Assembly (NCBI RefSeq): GCF_022440805.1
Contig: NZ_JAKNTK010000001.1
Location: forward strand, 1,488,001 to 1,552,000
Reading direction: 5' to 3'
DNA length: 64,000 bases
From: Holdemania massiliensis
Lineage (GTDB): Bacteria; Bacillota_I; Bacilli_A; Erysipelotrichales; Erysipelotrichaceae
Program-made: the position numbers and the translations under genes
Notes under the pieces: model-generated
What the model saw: only the letters and a program-made list of their open reading frames with translations
Told to the model about the DNA's origin: nothing
The model's database searches: none
In this document: positions 17,650 to 27,291 of the stretch, piece by piece
How positions within the stretch are numbered: position 1 is the stretch's first letter
Layout: every line of letters begins with the position of its first letter

Positions 17650-17961
17650 ATGGAATCTGTAATCCTGGATCTGATTCAAACGGATCAGAAGACACGGGAA
17701 GCCGTGGAAGAAGCGCATCGCATGAAGTTTGAGTTGAAGCGGAAAATCGCTGATACCGAGAAACAGCTCAGCGAGGAAGCGTGGAAGGAAGTTCACCAGC
17801 GTGTCGACGCCAAAAAAGCTGAACTGGATTATCAGATCAGTCAGGTGGAATCCGAAAATCTGAAAGAGTATGAGCAGGAGCTGAAGCGGCTTCAGGCCCA
17901 TTATCTGGAGAAAAAAGAGGAATGGCAGAAAGAGCTGGTTCGCCGCTGTCTGGAAATTTAG
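17650..17961 (+). CDS. ntpF: V-type ATPase peripheral-stalk subunit G/H (NtpF-like)
   Basis: A 103-residue protein that is almost entirely a charged coiled coil (about 20-95), as expected for the peripheral-stalk subunit pairing with subunit E to hold the ATPase head to the membrane sector. Sequence identity in this subunit is always low, so the assignment rests on length, coil and first position in the operon. The ATG at 17650 follows AGGGAGGGGAGG and lies inside the predicted transcript. Confidence 0.75.
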   Translation: MESVILDLIQTDQKTREAVEEAHRMKFELKRKIADTEKQLSEEAWKEVHQRVDAKKAELDYQISQVESENLKEYEQELKRLQAHYLEKKEEWQKELVRRCLEI

Positions 17962-18000
17962 GCGGATTGGACAATGATCCAGTAAAAAAGGAGGGGTGCC

Positions 18001-19038
18001 ATGGGAACCACATCGAATGCAGCGATGGCGACCAAAGCCAAAGCGATGTTTGGAAAACGGCTGACGGCTTCGGATTATCAGCAGCTGCTGCAGAAGAAAT
18101 CAATTCCGGAAATCGCTTCTTACCTTAAGAATGAAACGTTATTTCAGGAAGCGCTGGAAGGGTACAGTGAAACCGGACTGCACCGCGGTCAGCTGGAAAT
18201 GCTGATTCGGCGCGATCTGGGAACCCGGCTGTCCCGGCTTTTACGGTATGCCAGTACCAGTGGAGATAAGTTTTATCACTACGGCATCATGATGAGCGAG
18301 GTCGAGCAGATTATGGCCTGCATCCGCGCTTTTAATGATGAGGATAACTACAAGATGATCGGCGAGCTGCCGCTGTATATCGAAAAGAGTACGTCGTTCG
18401 ATATCCGGGCGCTGGCTCAGGTTCATGACTTCGGCGCTTTGCTGGAAGTGTTGGACAAAACGCCGTATGCCGATCTGATCCGGCCGTTTTCCGTAACCAA
18501 CATGGAAGACTTTGATTATACCGCCTGTGAAAGCGTTCTGCGGAAATACTTCTATGATCAGGTCATGAAGATCGTCGATCAGGAATTCAGCGGAAAAGTG
18601 AAAAAAGAGATTAAGGAAATTTTCCTGACGCAGATCGAATTGGACAACATCACGCGAATTTACCGTTCAAAACGATATTTTAACGCGACGCCGGCGCAGA
18701 TCAAAAAAGTCATCAATCCGGTTTATCTGCGGATTCCAAAACGCGAATTGGAAGAGATGATCGATCACTGCAATGCGGAGGAGTTTATGGAACGGCTGGC
18801 ACGTTCCGCTTACCACAACTATTTGGATTCCTCTAATTTTGCGTATATTGAATATCACGCGCAGTCGATCAATTACAACCTGAATAAGCGGCACATGATG
18901 TTTTCGACCAATCCGGACATTGTGCTGATCGCCTATCTGGTTTTGTCAGAAACAGAAATTCAAAACGTCGTTGATATTATCGAGGGTGTCCGCTATGGAA
19001 TCCCGGCGGATAAGATTAACCGGCTGTTGATTTATTAA
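18001..19038 (+). CDS. ntpC: V-type ATPase subunit C
   Basis: A 345-residue homologue of the V/A-ATPase C (d) subunit, the funnel-shaped adaptor linking the central stalk to the K ring. It shows the family pattern of three similar helical repeats, e.g. AKAMFGKRLTASDYQQLL at the start and ENITRIYRSKRYF-like (DNITRIYRSKRYF) in the middle. Strong AAGGAGGGG ribosome site. It sits between the stalk subunit and subunit I. Confidence 0.9.
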   Translation: MGTTSNAAMATKAKAMFGKRLTASDYQQLLQKKSIPEIASYLKNETLFQEALEGYSETGLHRGQLEMLIRRDLGTRLSRLLRYASTSGDKFYHYGIMMSEVEQIMACIRAFNDEDNYKMIGELPLYIEKSTSFDIRALAQVHDFGALLEVLDKTPYADLIRPFSVTNMEDFDYTACESVLRKYFYDQVMKIVDQEFSGKVKKEIKEIFLTQIELDNITRIYRSKRYFNATPAQIKKVINPVYLRIPKRELEEMIDHCNAEEFMERLARSAYHNYLDSSNFAYIEYHAQSINYNLNKRHMMFSTNPDIVLIAYLVLSETEIQNVVDIIEGVRYGIPADKINRLLIY

Positions 19039-19055
19039 GAAGAAAGGGGGAGCTT

Positions 19056-20888
19056 ATGTCAATCGTAAAAATGAAGCTGGCGACGGTGCATGCCAATGCA
19101 GATCAGTTTCAGGACGTGCTGAAACGCTGCGTGTCCTACGCTGAATTCCATCCGGAACCGGCGGCGCATCTGATCAATGACGACAACGGCGGAAAGCCGC
19201 TGAACGATGAAAACGTCTATAACGAATATCTGAACCAGCTGAAAAATATTGGCCATAGCGTTGGGTTTGAGCTGAAAGCCGGACCCGTCAGCCGCAGTTA
19301 TGATGAAGCGGAAATTGAAGCGTTTATCAAGGAAGTCAACGAACAGTTCGCGATGATCGCGGATACGCACGAGCTGATGACCTTGACGGACAACGATGAG
19401 ATCGCTTTGGAAAAAGTGCGGAGCTATGGATTTGAGGCGATGCATGAGTGCCAGTATATTTCGTTTGGAATGGGCCGGCTGCCGGCCGAAAGCTTTAAAA
19501 AGCTGAGTTTGATTGAAAAGCCAAACTTCGTCGTGGAGGAACTGCATAAAAGCGGCCAGTATGTCTGGATTCTGTATGCAACGTCCAACACCTTTGTCAA
19601 AGAAGTCCGAAAATGCATGGAAAGCCTGTTCATCGAGGAAATTCCGATCCCGCGGATTGACGGGAAGAAAATCCTGGAACAGTATAAGGAAAAGCTCACC
19701 GAAGTTTATTCCTATTGTGCTTATACCAGCGAGATCCGCAAGCTGTATCGGTATGTGATGCAGGTGCAGGACGATTACCAGCTGGCCGGTTTTGTTCCAG
19801 CCAACAGTGCGGATCAGTTTGTCAGATTATTCGACGGTCTGAACGTCAGGGTGGATTTAGCCCAGCCGGAAACGGCGCCGCAGCTGGTGCCGCCGACGAT
19901 GCTGCACAATGCTTGGCTGTTCCGCCCGTTTGAAATGTTTGTCGAAATGTATGGCCTGCCGAATTATCAGGATCTGGATCCGACGCCGTTTGTCGCCGTG
20001 ACGTTCTGTCTGTTGTTTGGCATCATGTTCGGCGATCTCGGTCAGGGTGCGCTGTTATTGATCGGTGGTCTGCTGCTAGAAAAATGGAAGCACAACCGGC
20101 TGGCCGGGATCGTCGGCCGGGCAGGTTTGACCTCCATGATCTTCGGTTTCCTGTTCGGTTCGGTCTTCGGCGTGGAAACACTGCTCAATCCGGTTCATCA
20201 GAGCCTGTTTGGGGTTCGTGAGAAGCTGTTTGAGGTCATGGATGCCAGCGCAACGATGCCCTTGTTGATCGGCGCGGTTGCGATCGGTGCAGTTCTGATC
20301 TTAATGACGATGATTCTCAACATTTATCTCAATGTCAAGCGCAAGCAGATGGCCGAGGCGCTGTTCTCTCAGAATGGCGTTGCCGGGTTTGTCTTCTATG
20401 GCTACATTATTCTGTTTTTAATCGGCATGTTCATGCCGAAAATGCTGCCGTTTAATCCGGGAAGCAAGCCGTTGATGATTCTGTTCATCGGGGTGCCGGT
20501 CGTGCTGTTCTTCTTAAAGGAACCGCTCAACGGCTTAATGAAGGGCGAAGGTCTGACGCCGCATCAGGGATGGGGCAACTTTGCACTGGAAGAAGTGTTT
20601 GAAGTGCTGGAAATCATCCTGAGCTTTGTCACCAATTCGCTCTCTTACCTGCGTGTCGGCGGTTTCGTTCTGAGCCATGCCGGCATGATGCTGGTCGTCA
20701 TGACGCTGGTCAAAATGACCGGCAACGCCGGACCGGTCGTCTTTGTGCTGGGCAACTTGTTTGTCATGGGCTTAGAGGGACTGATCGTCGGCATTCAGAC
20801 ATTACGTCTGGAATATTATGAAATGTTCAGCCGTTATTTTGTCGGCAACGGAAAGAAATTTACGATGATTTCATCGGAAAATGCATAA
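19056..20888 (+). CDS. ntpI: V-type ATPase subunit I (membrane stator)
   Basis: A 610-residue subunit a/I homologue forming the ion half-channels next to the rotor. The N-terminal ~310 residues are soluble and partly coiled; the C-terminal half has about eight membrane helices beginning near PTPFVAVTFCLLFGIMFGD. The essential Arg is expected in the NSLSYLRVGGFVLSHAG helix (about 527-543), where an Arg is present. This length is slightly short but normal for bacterial forms. AAAGGGGGAG ribosome site. Confidence 0.93.
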   Translation: MSIVKMKLATVHANADQFQDVLKRCVSYAEFHPEPAAHLINDDNGGKPLNDENVYNEYLNQLKNIGHSVGFELKAGPVSRSYDEAEIEAFIKEVNEQFAMIADTHELMTLTDNDEIALEKVRSYGFEAMHECQYISFGMGRLPAESFKKLSLIEKPNFVVEELHKSGQYVWILYATSNTFVKEVRKCMESLFIEEIPIPRIDGKKILEQYKEKLTEVYSYCAYTSEIRKLYRYVMQVQDDYQLAGFVPANSADQFVRLFDGLNVRVDLAQPETAPQLVPPTMLHNAWLFRPFEMFVEMYGLPNYQDLDPTPFVAVTFCLLFGIMFGDLGQGALLLIGGLLLEKWKHNRLAGIVGRAGLTSMIFGFLFGSVFGVETLLNPVHQSLFGVREKLFEVMDASATMPLLIGAVAIGAVLILMTMILNIYLNVKRKQMAEALFSQNGVAGFVFYGYIILFLIGMFMPKMLPFNPGSKPLMILFIGVPVVLFFLKEPLNGLMKGEGLTPHQGWGNFALEEVFEVLEIILSFVTNSLSYLRVGGFVLSHAGMMLVVMTLVKMTGNAGPVVFVLGNLFVMGLEGLIVGIQTLRLEYYEMFSRYFVGNGKKFTMISSENA

Positions 20889-20903
20889 GGAGGAAAATAA
20901 ACC

Positions 20904-21347
20904 ATGTTAACATTACTTGAAATGCTGCTGCCTTTGATCGCCGTGATCCTGGTGATCGCACCGCTGTTCTTCATCTACAAAAAAGGCGCTTCGGCGGAAA
21001 ACCTGAAAACCAAGCTGATCGCTCAGATCTGTGTCTTCGGCGGCGTCTTTGTCTTAGCGGTTCTGTTCCAGTTCGGCGGGGTCCATGCTTTGGCGGAAGG
21101 CACCGCGGCTGCTAATTCCATCACGGGGACACTGGCTCAGGGGATGGGCTTCATCGCGGCCGCTTTGGCGACCGGCTGTTCTGCTATCGGCGCCGGCTGG
21201 GCCGTCGCTTCAGCGGCACCGGCAGCGATCGGGGCCATTTCAGAGAATTCGGAAAACTTTGGTAAAGCGATCATCTTCGTCGCCTTGGGTGAAGGCGTTG
21301 CGATCTACGGCCTTCTGATTTCCATTCTGATCATCAACAAACTGTAA
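20904..21347 (+). CDS. ntpK: V-type ATPase subunit K (rotor proteolipid)
   Basis: A 147-residue proteolipid with four hydrophobic helices. The second hairpin carries the ion-binding carboxylate E130 in VALGEGVAIYG. The first hairpin (residues 5-60) is divergent and lacks an equivalent Glu, so each subunit would bind one ion, as in other V-type K subunits. By eye, the helix facing E130 (GCSAIGAGWAVASAA) lacks the Gln that contributes to Na+ binding in the Enterococcus hirae protein. AGGAGG precedes the ATG. Confidence 0.9.
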   Translation: MLTLLEMLLPLIAVILVIAPLFFIYKKGASAENLKTKLIAQICVFGGVFVLAVLFQFGGVHALAEGTAAANSITGTLAQGMGFIAAALATGCSAIGAGWAVASAAPAAIGAISENSENFGKAIIFVALGEGVAIYGLLISILIINKL

Positions 21348-21360
21348 GCCGGGGATTGTC

Positions 21361-21669
21361 ATGAAACTTTATTTGATCAGTGACAATATTGATACCCAGA
21401 TGGGCATGCGCTTAGCCGGGGTCGAAGGCGTCGTGGTTCACGAACGGGATGAGGTGCTGGCCGCTTTGGACAAGGCGATCAGCAATCCGGAAATCGCGAT
21501 CGTACTGATGACCACGAAGATCGTCAACACCTGCCCGGACGTGGTATCCGATTACAAGCTGCGGCTGTCCAAGCCACTGCTGGTCGAAATTCCAGATCGT
21601 CACGGGTCAGCCAAAATCGGAGAGACGATCGACCGCTACATCAGCGAAGCGATCGGCATCAAATTGTGA
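21361..21669 (+). CDS. ntpG: V-type ATPase subunit F
   Basis: A 102-residue Rossmann-like subunit F of the central stalk. The start MKLYLISDNIDTQMGMRLAG and central IAIVLMTTKIV, then PLLVEIPDRHGS, are typical. It begins 13 bases after ntpK with a modest CGGGGA ribosome site. The TGA stop is followed directly by the Shine-Dalgarno region of the E subunit. Confidence 0.92.
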   Translation: MKLYLISDNIDTQMGMRLAGVEGVVVHERDEVLAALDKAISNPEIAIVLMTTKIVNTCPDVVSDYKLRLSKPLLVEIPDRHGSAKIGETIDRYISEAIGIKL

Positions 21670-21679
21670 GGTGAAAACA

Positions 21680-22267
21680 ATGGCAGAGAATACAGAAGCG
21701 CTCACGGCGATTCAGGAGGATATCCAGGATCAGGCCGGAATGGTTACCCGTCAGATTCAGTCTGAGGTGCAGCAGCTGCAGGATGAGGAGATTCATTTCT
21801 TTTCCGAATCGCTGCAAAAGGAAACCGGGCATTATGAAGAAAAAGAAATCAGCGAGCTGGAACTGCTCCAAGCCACAAAGACCTCCCAAGCCAAGCTGAA
21901 GATCAAGCGGGATCTGTTGGCGCAGCGTCAGGCGATGGCGTCCGAGCTGTTCAACCATGTCGCAGACGAACTGAAGGCGTTTGCCGCATCCGAGGCGTAT
22001 GCGGATTTTATGGAAAAGAAGCTGGATAAGCACGCTTCCCTGATCCGCAAGACGGGAACGTTTATCGTGCGTGAGCAGGACGCGGCGCTGATGCGTGAAA
22101 TTTTAAAACGCCGGGGATATCCGCAGGCTGTGGAAACGGTCTATCTGGAATTTGGCGGATGGCGGTTTATGTGTCCGTCGGAAGGCTTTGAGATCGACGA
22201 AACGCTGGACAATGCATTAAGAAATCAGAAAGAGTGGTTCCAGAACAATTCCGGATTCACATTGTAA
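21680..22267 (+). CDS. ntpE: V-type ATPase subunit E
   Basis: A 195-residue peripheral-stalk subunit: a long N-terminal coiled coil (about 10-100) and a C-terminal globular part with FGGWRFMCPSEGFEIDETLDN. The ATG at 21680 is preferred because GAGGTG lies 6 bases upstream; a GTG at 21671 is part of that site. It pairs with the first gene product to form the stator stalk. Confidence 0.88.
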   Translation: MAENTEALTAIQEDIQDQAGMVTRQIQSEVQQLQDEEIHFFSESLQKETGHYEEKEISELELLQATKTSQAKLKIKRDLLAQRQAMASELFNHVADELKAFAASEAYADFMEKKLDKHASLIRKTGTFIVREQDAALMREILKRRGYPQAVETVYLEFGGWRFMCPSEGFEIDETLDNALRNQKEWFQNNSGFTL

Positions 22268-22292
22268 TATGACGAAAACCGAGGTGAAGACA

Positions 22293-24047
22293 TTGAATAA
22301 CAATTTGATCTATTCAATCAACGGACCGGTTGTCACCGTCAAGGATTCCAAAGACTTTTCCATGCAGGAAATGGTCTTTGTCGGCAATAAGGAAATGATG
22401 GGGGAAGTCATCGGTATTGATGAACAGTACACCACGATTCAGGTGTACGAATCCACCACAGGGCTGAAACCGGGAGAACCGGTCCGGCCTTCCGGATCTC
22501 TGTTGTCTGCGACGCTGGGGCCGGGAATTCTGAAAAATATCTTCGACGGCATCGAACGTCCGTTAAAAGAATTGATGGAAACAGAAGGGGCATTCATTGC
22601 GGCGGGAACAACGGTTTCTCCGCTGGATGAAGAAAAGCTGTGGGATGTGACGATCCAGGTCAAACTGCACGATCGGCTGTGCCCGGGACAGATTTATGCG
22701 ACCTGCCCGGAAACGGAGCTGATCGAGCATCGCTGCATGCTCAGTCCGATGCTTCCGGAAGGCGAGGTTGTTTACGTTGCGGAAAACGGACAATTTCATA
22801 TCAGCGATGAAATCGTGCGGATTCGCGATGATCAGGGCGCGGAACATGCGCTGAGCTTAGTTCAGAAATGGCCGATCCGCAATCCGCGCCCAGTTGGACT
22901 GCGCAAACCGATTACCCGGCCTTTGATTACCGGACAGCGCGTGATCGACACGCTGTTTCCGATTGCCAAGGGCGGGGCAGCTGCGATTCCAGGCGGCTTT
23001 GGTTCCGGCAAGACGATGACGCAGCATCAGCTGGCAAAATGGTGTGACGCGGATATTATCGTTTATGTTGGCTGCGGTGAACGCGGCAACGAAATGACGC
23101 AGGTGCTGGAAGAGTTCACAGACCTGATTGACCCGAAGAGCAACAAGCCGCTTTTAGCGCGGACGGTGCTGATTGCCAACACGTCCAACATGCCGGTCGC
23201 GGCGCGTGAAGCGAGCATTTATACCGGCATCACGCTGGCTGAATATTACCGTGATATGGGCTATCATGTCGCGATCATGGCTGACTCCACCAGCCGCTGG
23301 GCGGAAGCGCTGCGTGAAATTTCCGGGCGTCTGGAAGAAATGCCGGCGGAAGAAGGCTTCCCAGCGTATCTGCCGTCGCGAATTTCGCAGTTCTATGAAC
23401 GCGCAGGCTATATTGAAACGTTAAACGGTGCGGAAGGTTCCGTAACGATCATCGGCGCGGTTTCGCCGCAGGGCGCAGACTTCTCCGAGCCGGTCACGCA
23501 GAATACAAAACGTTTTGTGCGCTGCTTCTGGGCGCTGGATAAATCGCTGGCGTATGCTCGGCACTATCCGGCGATCAACTGGAATGACAGCTATTCCGAA
23601 TATCTCGACGATTTAGAGCGCTGGTACGACAAGAACGTCGACCGGGAATTCAATGCGCTGCGTCAGGAAATCCGGGCGATTCTGCATGAAGAGAATCAGC
23701 TGATGGAGATCGTCAAGCTGATCGGCTCCGATGTGCTTCCGGAAGATCAGAAACTGACGATGGAGATCGCCAAGGTGATCCGTGTCGGCTATCTGCAGCA
23801 GAATGCCTATCATCCGGCCGATACGTACGTGCCGTTTGAAAAACAGTTTAAAATGCTGAAAATTATTTCGTATCTCAACGCGCAGGCCAAAAAACTGGTA
23901 GCGCGGCGGATTCCGGTCTCGCTGATCGCGCAGACGGGGATTATCGACAAGGTCGTCAAAATTAAATATGACGTGCCGAATGATCAGCTGGAGCTTTTAG
24001 ATGGTTATTTTGAGATGATCGATCAGGCTCTGGCCCAGGTGGAATAG
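22293..24047 (+). CDS. ntpA: V-type ATPase catalytic subunit A
   Basis: A 584-residue catalytic subunit. The P-loop GGFGSGKT is at about 234-241, followed by the GCGERGNE motif and DSTSRWAEALREIS. The non-homologous insert typical of A subunits (about 115-185) is present. The TTG at 22293 is chosen: it has GAGGTG 6 bases upstream and gives the usual short N-terminus before YSINGPVV. An ATG at 22269 is in frame but has no ribosome site. Start-codon choice is moderately sure. Confidence 0.93.
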   Translation: MNNNLIYSINGPVVTVKDSKDFSMQEMVFVGNKEMMGEVIGIDEQYTTIQVYESTTGLKPGEPVRPSGSLLSATLGPGILKNIFDGIERPLKELMETEGAFIAAGTTVSPLDEEKLWDVTIQVKLHDRLCPGQIYATCPETELIEHRCMLSPMLPEGEVVYVAENGQFHISDEIVRIRDDQGAEHALSLVQKWPIRNPRPVGLRKPITRPLITGQRVIDTLFPIAKGGAAAIPGGFGSGKTMTQHQLAKWCDADIIVYVGCGERGNEMTQVLEEFTDLIDPKSNKPLLARTVLIANTSNMPVAAREASIYTGITLAEYYRDMGYHVAIMADSTSRWAEALREISGRLEEMPAEEGFPAYLPSRISQFYERAGYIETLNGAEGSVTIIGAVSPQGADFSEPVTQNTKRFVRCFWALDKSLAYARHYPAINWNDSYSEYLDDLERWYDKNVDREFNALRQEIRAILHEENQLMEIVKLIGSDVLPEDQKLTMEIAKVIRVGYLQQNAYHPADTYVPFEKQFKMLKIISYLNAQAKKLVARRIPVSLIAQTGIIDKVVKIKYDVPNDQLELLDGYFEMIDQALAQVE

Positions 24048-24060
24048 GAGGAGAAAACAG

Positions 24061-25473
24061 ATGAGCGTTCAATTAATGGGTTTGAATGAAATCAACGGTT
24101 CTCTTGTTGCCCTGGACAATGTCGATGACATCAGCAATGAAGAAATGGTTGAAATTGAGCTGGCAGACGGCTCTGTCCGCAGCGGCCGCGTCGTGCAGAT
24201 TGAGGGCCGGCGGGCCATCATTCAGGTTTTTGAAGGAACAACCGGCTTATCCAAGACCAATAACAAGACTCGGTTGTTAGGTCATCCGATGGAACTGGCC
24301 GTTTCCCAGGAAATTCTGGGCCGGATTTTCAACGGTGCCGGTGAACCGATCGACGGCTTAGGCGAAGTTTATGCTGAAAAACGGCTGGATATCAACGGTC
24401 AGCCGCTGAATCCGGTGGCCCGGAAATATCCGCGCAATTATATCAACACCGGAATTTCCGCAATCGACGGGTTAAACACGCTGATCCGCGGACAGAAGCT
24501 GCCGATTTTTTCCGGCTCCGGCATGCCGCATGACAAGCTGGCGGTTCAGATTGTCCGACAGGCTCAGCTGGCGGAGGGTGACGGCAAGAACTTCGGCATC
24601 GTGTTCGGAGCGATGGGCGTCAAAAATGACGTCGCCGATTATTTCAAGCGCAGCTTTGAGGAAACCGGTGTCATGGAAAAGGTTGTCATGTTTATCAACC
24701 TGTCCAATGATCCGATTATCGAACGGACGCTGACTCCGCGCTGTGCTTTAACGGCAGCGGAATATCTGGCGTTTGAAAAGAATATGCATATTCTGGTCAT
24801 CCTGACGGACATGACTTCCTATTGCGAAGCCCTGCGTGAGGTTTCCAGTTCTAAGGGTGAGATTCCAGGCCGTAAGGGATATCCGGGTTATCTGTACTCC
24901 GATCTGGCTTCGCTGTACGAAAGAGCGGGCATTGTCGAGGGCGTTGAAGGCTCTGTAACGCAGATCCCGATCCTAACGATGCCTAACGATGACATCACGC
25001 ATCCGATTCCGGATTTAACCGGATATATCACGGAAGGTCAGATCGTTCTGGATCGTTCGCTGCATCAAACCGGCATCTATCCGCCGATCGGTGTGCTGGC
25101 TTCGCTGTCGCGTCTGATGAAAGACGGAATCGGCGATGGCTTTACCCGCAAGGATCACGCGGATGTTTCCAACCAGCTGTTCGCCTGCTACGCGAAGGTG
25201 CAGGACGCGCGTTCGTTAGCTTCGGTTATCGGCGAGGATGAACTGTCAGATATGGATAAGAAGTATATGGCCTTCGGCCGATTGTTTGAAAAAATCTTCG
25301 TCGGCCAGGGCTTTGATTCCAAGCGTTCAATCAATGAAACGCTGAATCTGGGCTGGGCGTTGTTGTCTACGCTGCCGATGGAAGCGCTGGATCGGCTGGA
25401 TCCGGAAGTCATTAAAGAAAACTATGATCCGAAACGCGCGGCACGGATGCTGAACCTCAACGGACAGGAGTAA
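24061..25473 (+). CDS. ntpB: V-type ATPase regulatory subunit B
   Basis: A 470-residue nucleotide-binding but non-catalytic subunit. Instead of a P-loop it has IFSGSGMPHDKLAVQI, the normal B-subunit signature, then FGAMGVKNDVADYF and the conserved LTDMTSYCEALREVS. It forms the alternating A3B3 head with NtpA. AGGAGG ribosome site; 13 bases after ntpA. Confidence 0.95.
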   Translation: MSVQLMGLNEINGSLVALDNVDDISNEEMVEIELADGSVRSGRVVQIEGRRAIIQVFEGTTGLSKTNNKTRLLGHPMELAVSQEILGRIFNGAGEPIDGLGEVYAEKRLDINGQPLNPVARKYPRNYINTGISAIDGLNTLIRGQKLPIFSGSGMPHDKLAVQIVRQAQLAEGDGKNFGIVFGAMGVKNDVADYFKRSFEETGVMEKVVMFINLSNDPIIERTLTPRCALTAAEYLAFEKNMHILVILTDMTSYCEALREVSSSKGEIPGRKGYPGYLYSDLASLYERAGIVEGVEGSVTQIPILTMPNDDITHPIPDLTGYITEGQIVLDRSLHQTGIYPPIGVLASLSRLMKDGIGDGFTRKDHADVSNQLFACYAKVQDARSLASVIGEDELSDMDKKYMAFGRLFEKIFVGQGFDSKRSINETLNLGWALLSTLPMEALDRLDPEVIKENYDPKRAARMLNLNGQE

Positions 25474-25477
25474 GCGT

Positions 25478-26104
25478 ATGGAAAACAAAGTGTTTCCGAC
25501 CAAAGGCAACCTGATCGCGTCCAAGAAATCGCTGGCTCTGGCTCGGATGGGCTATGATCTGCTGGACCGCAAGCGCAATGTCCTGATTCGGGAAATGATG
25601 CAGCTTGTCGATAAGGTTAAGATGCTGCGTGATGAAATTACGCAGAGTTATGAGACTGCGTATTATCTTTTGCAGCAGGCTAACGTATCAACGGGAATTA
25701 TTTCCGATATCGCCGCCAGCGTGCATGTGGAAACCGGGGTGCATGTCACCTACCGTTCCGTCATGGGCGTCGAGGTGCCTTCAGTCAGCATTGAACCTTC
25801 GGAAACGAAAATGGAGTACGGCTTTGAAGGCACGAACTCCCGGGTCGATGAAGCGTACCTGCAGTTTCACCGCGTCAAGGAACTGACGATCATTCTTGCT
25901 GAGGTGGACAACAGCGTGTATCGGCTGGCCAACGCCATCCGCAAGACGCAGAAACGGGCCAATGCATTAAAGAACATCAGTATCCCTAATCTGGAGGCGA
26001 CTGTGAAATTCATCACCGAGTCGCTGGAAGAAAAAGACCGTGAGGAATTCTCGCGGCTGAAGGTCATCAAGGCCAACAAAAAGAAGGATACCGTCACGGA
26101 ATAG
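25478..26104 (+). CDS. ntpD: V-type ATPase central-stalk subunit D
   Basis: A 208-residue rotor shaft subunit, mostly two long antiparallel helices (about 5-75 and 125-195) with a short hairpin region between. PTKGNLIASKKSLALARMGYDLLDRKRNVL is the classic D start (broken here for length: PTKGNL, SKKSLALA, GYDLLDRKR). It is the last gene of the operon, four bases after ntpB, and is followed by a terminator. Confidence 0.93.
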   Translation: MENKVFPTKGNLIASKKSLALARMGYDLLDRKRNVLIREMMQLVDKVKMLRDEITQSYETAYYLLQQANVSTGIISDIAASVHVETGVHVTYRSVMGVEVPSVSIEPSETKMEYGFEGTNSRVDEAYLQFHRVKELTIILAEVDNSVYRLANAIRKTQKRANALKNISIPNLEATVKFITESLEEKDREEFSRLKVIKANKKKDTVTE

Positions 26105-26112
26105 AAAAGGTA

Positions 26113-26161
26113 AAAAAACGCAGAAATCTGCATCGGCAGCAGATGGAACTGCGGTTTTTTT
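26113..26161 (+). terminator. Terminator of the V-ATPase operon
   Basis: A branched stem: outer GCAG/CTGC and inner ATCTGC/GCAGAT, followed by seven Ts. Confidence 0.75.
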
Positions 26162-26245
26162 CTAGTTCGCTCAAAAATCGTGTGGGTGAGAGAAACATTT
26201 TTCTGACTTTGGTGTAGAATAAAAGACAAAAGGCAGGTGTTTAAC

Positions 26246-26692
26246 ATGCGCGTAGGTTTGATTTCTGATACTCATAACGTATTGCGGCCAGAGGTGATCA
26301 ACATTTTAAAAACATGTGATGAAATCTGGCATGCGGGGGATTTCTGCGAGCCTGAGATCTGGGAAGCCTTGAATGCGCTGAAACCACTGCGCAGTGTTCA
26401 AGGCAATAATGATGACGATCCGTTTTTTGAGCGGCTGCCCACGGTCGAGATCTTTGACTGTGAAGGACTGCATGTCGCGATGGCGCATATCCGTCAATCG
26501 CTGGACTGCGTTGCGGCTGACTTGAAAATTTATGGTCACTCGCATCGGGCGGAGGATCAGATCCAAGGCAGTACGCGTTGGCTGAATCCCGGCAGCTGCG
26601 GCCGGCGGCGGTTTCGCCTGGAACTGACGATGATGGTTCTGACGATTCAGGATCGCCAGATCCATGCGGAACTCATTGTGCTGCAGCCCTAG
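26246..26692 (+). CDS. YfcE/MJ0936-family metallophosphoesterase
   Basis: A 148-residue calcineurin-like phosphoesterase. Metal ligands are visible as SDTHN (DxH), HAGDF, GNND and GHSHR; the usual GH before the last motif reads AHIR here. It is a small cytosolic phosphodiesterase; the natural substrate of this family is unclear. The ATG at 26246 is used because AGGTG is correctly spaced; the GTG at 26237 lies within that site. A TAGAAT -10-like element precedes it. Monocistronic. Confidence 0.82.
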   Translation: MRVGLISDTHNVLRPEVINILKTCDEIWHAGDFCEPEIWEALNALKPLRSVQGNNDDDPFFERLPTVEIFDCEGLHVAMAHIRQSLDCVAADLKIYGHSHRAEDQIQGSTRWLNPGSCGRRRFRLELTMMVLTIQDRQIHAELIVLQP

Positions 26693-26732
26693 CAGTTCCT
26701 CAGAAAAACAAAAAAGGTATAATTTTAAACAA

Positions 26733-26769
26733 AAAAAAGCTGAACCTCAACCTTGATGTTCAGCTTTTT
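26733..26769. terminator. Bidirectional terminator
   Basis: AAAAAGCTGAAC/GTTCAGCTTTTT with a 12-base loop. It gives T runs on both strands and ends both the phosphoesterase and the convergent acetyltransferase transcripts. Confidence 0.92.
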
Positions 26770-26814
26770 AGCTGAGTCTGAAACGAAAGTTAGTTTTTTC
26801 GCTGCGCAGAGAAC

Positions 26815-27291
26815 TTAAAGGCCTGCCAGCTGATGGATCTTGTCTTCACTCAAGCGCCAGGTTGTCCATTCGGTTAAACCTTCGGCACCTAAGCTTTTGT
26901 AGAAATTGATTGAAGGCGTGTTCCAGTTCAAGCATACCCATTCCATCCGGCCGCAGTGCCGTTCGACAGCGATTTCAGCCAGCCGCTTAAAGAAAGCTTT
27001 GCCATAGCCTCGGCCGCGTTTTTCCTGCAGGACATATAAATCTTCCAGATATAGACCTTTGCGTCCGACAAAGGTTGAGAAGTTATGGAAATATAAGGCA
27101 AAGCCGACAACCTCTTCCCCCTCATAGCCCAAGAGAACTTCGGCCCGGTGCTCCACAAACAGCTGGTCATAGAGCGTAGCATCATCCCAGATCACGTCGT
27201 CGCTCATTTTTTCATATTCGGCAATCAACCGGATAAACCGGCCGATTGTAGCGCAGTCTTGAGGCTGCGCTTGTCTGATAGTCAATGTCAT
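26815..27291 (-). CDS. GNAT family N-acetyltransferase (diamine/spermidine-type)
   Basis: A 158-residue GNAT enzyme. The acetyl-CoA loop is RGRGYGKAFFKRL (consensus RGxGxG), and the FHNFSTF...GLYLEDLYV segment is the hallmark of the spermidine/spermine (diamine) acetyltransferase subgroup. Catalysis of polyamine acetylation is inferred. The start after AGGAGGGAAACC on the minus strand gives MTLTIRQAQ; a longer upstream frame exists but lacks family homology. It shares a divergent spacer with sigG. Confidence 0.83.
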   Translation of the reverse strand: MTLTIRQAQPQDCATIGRFIRLIAEYEKMSDDVIWDDATLYDQLFVEHRAEVLLGYEGEEVVGFALYFHNFSTFVGRKGLYLEDLYVLQEKRGRGYGKAFFKRLAEIAVERHCGRMEWVCLNWNTPSINFYKSLGAEGLTEWTTWRLSEDKIHQLAGL

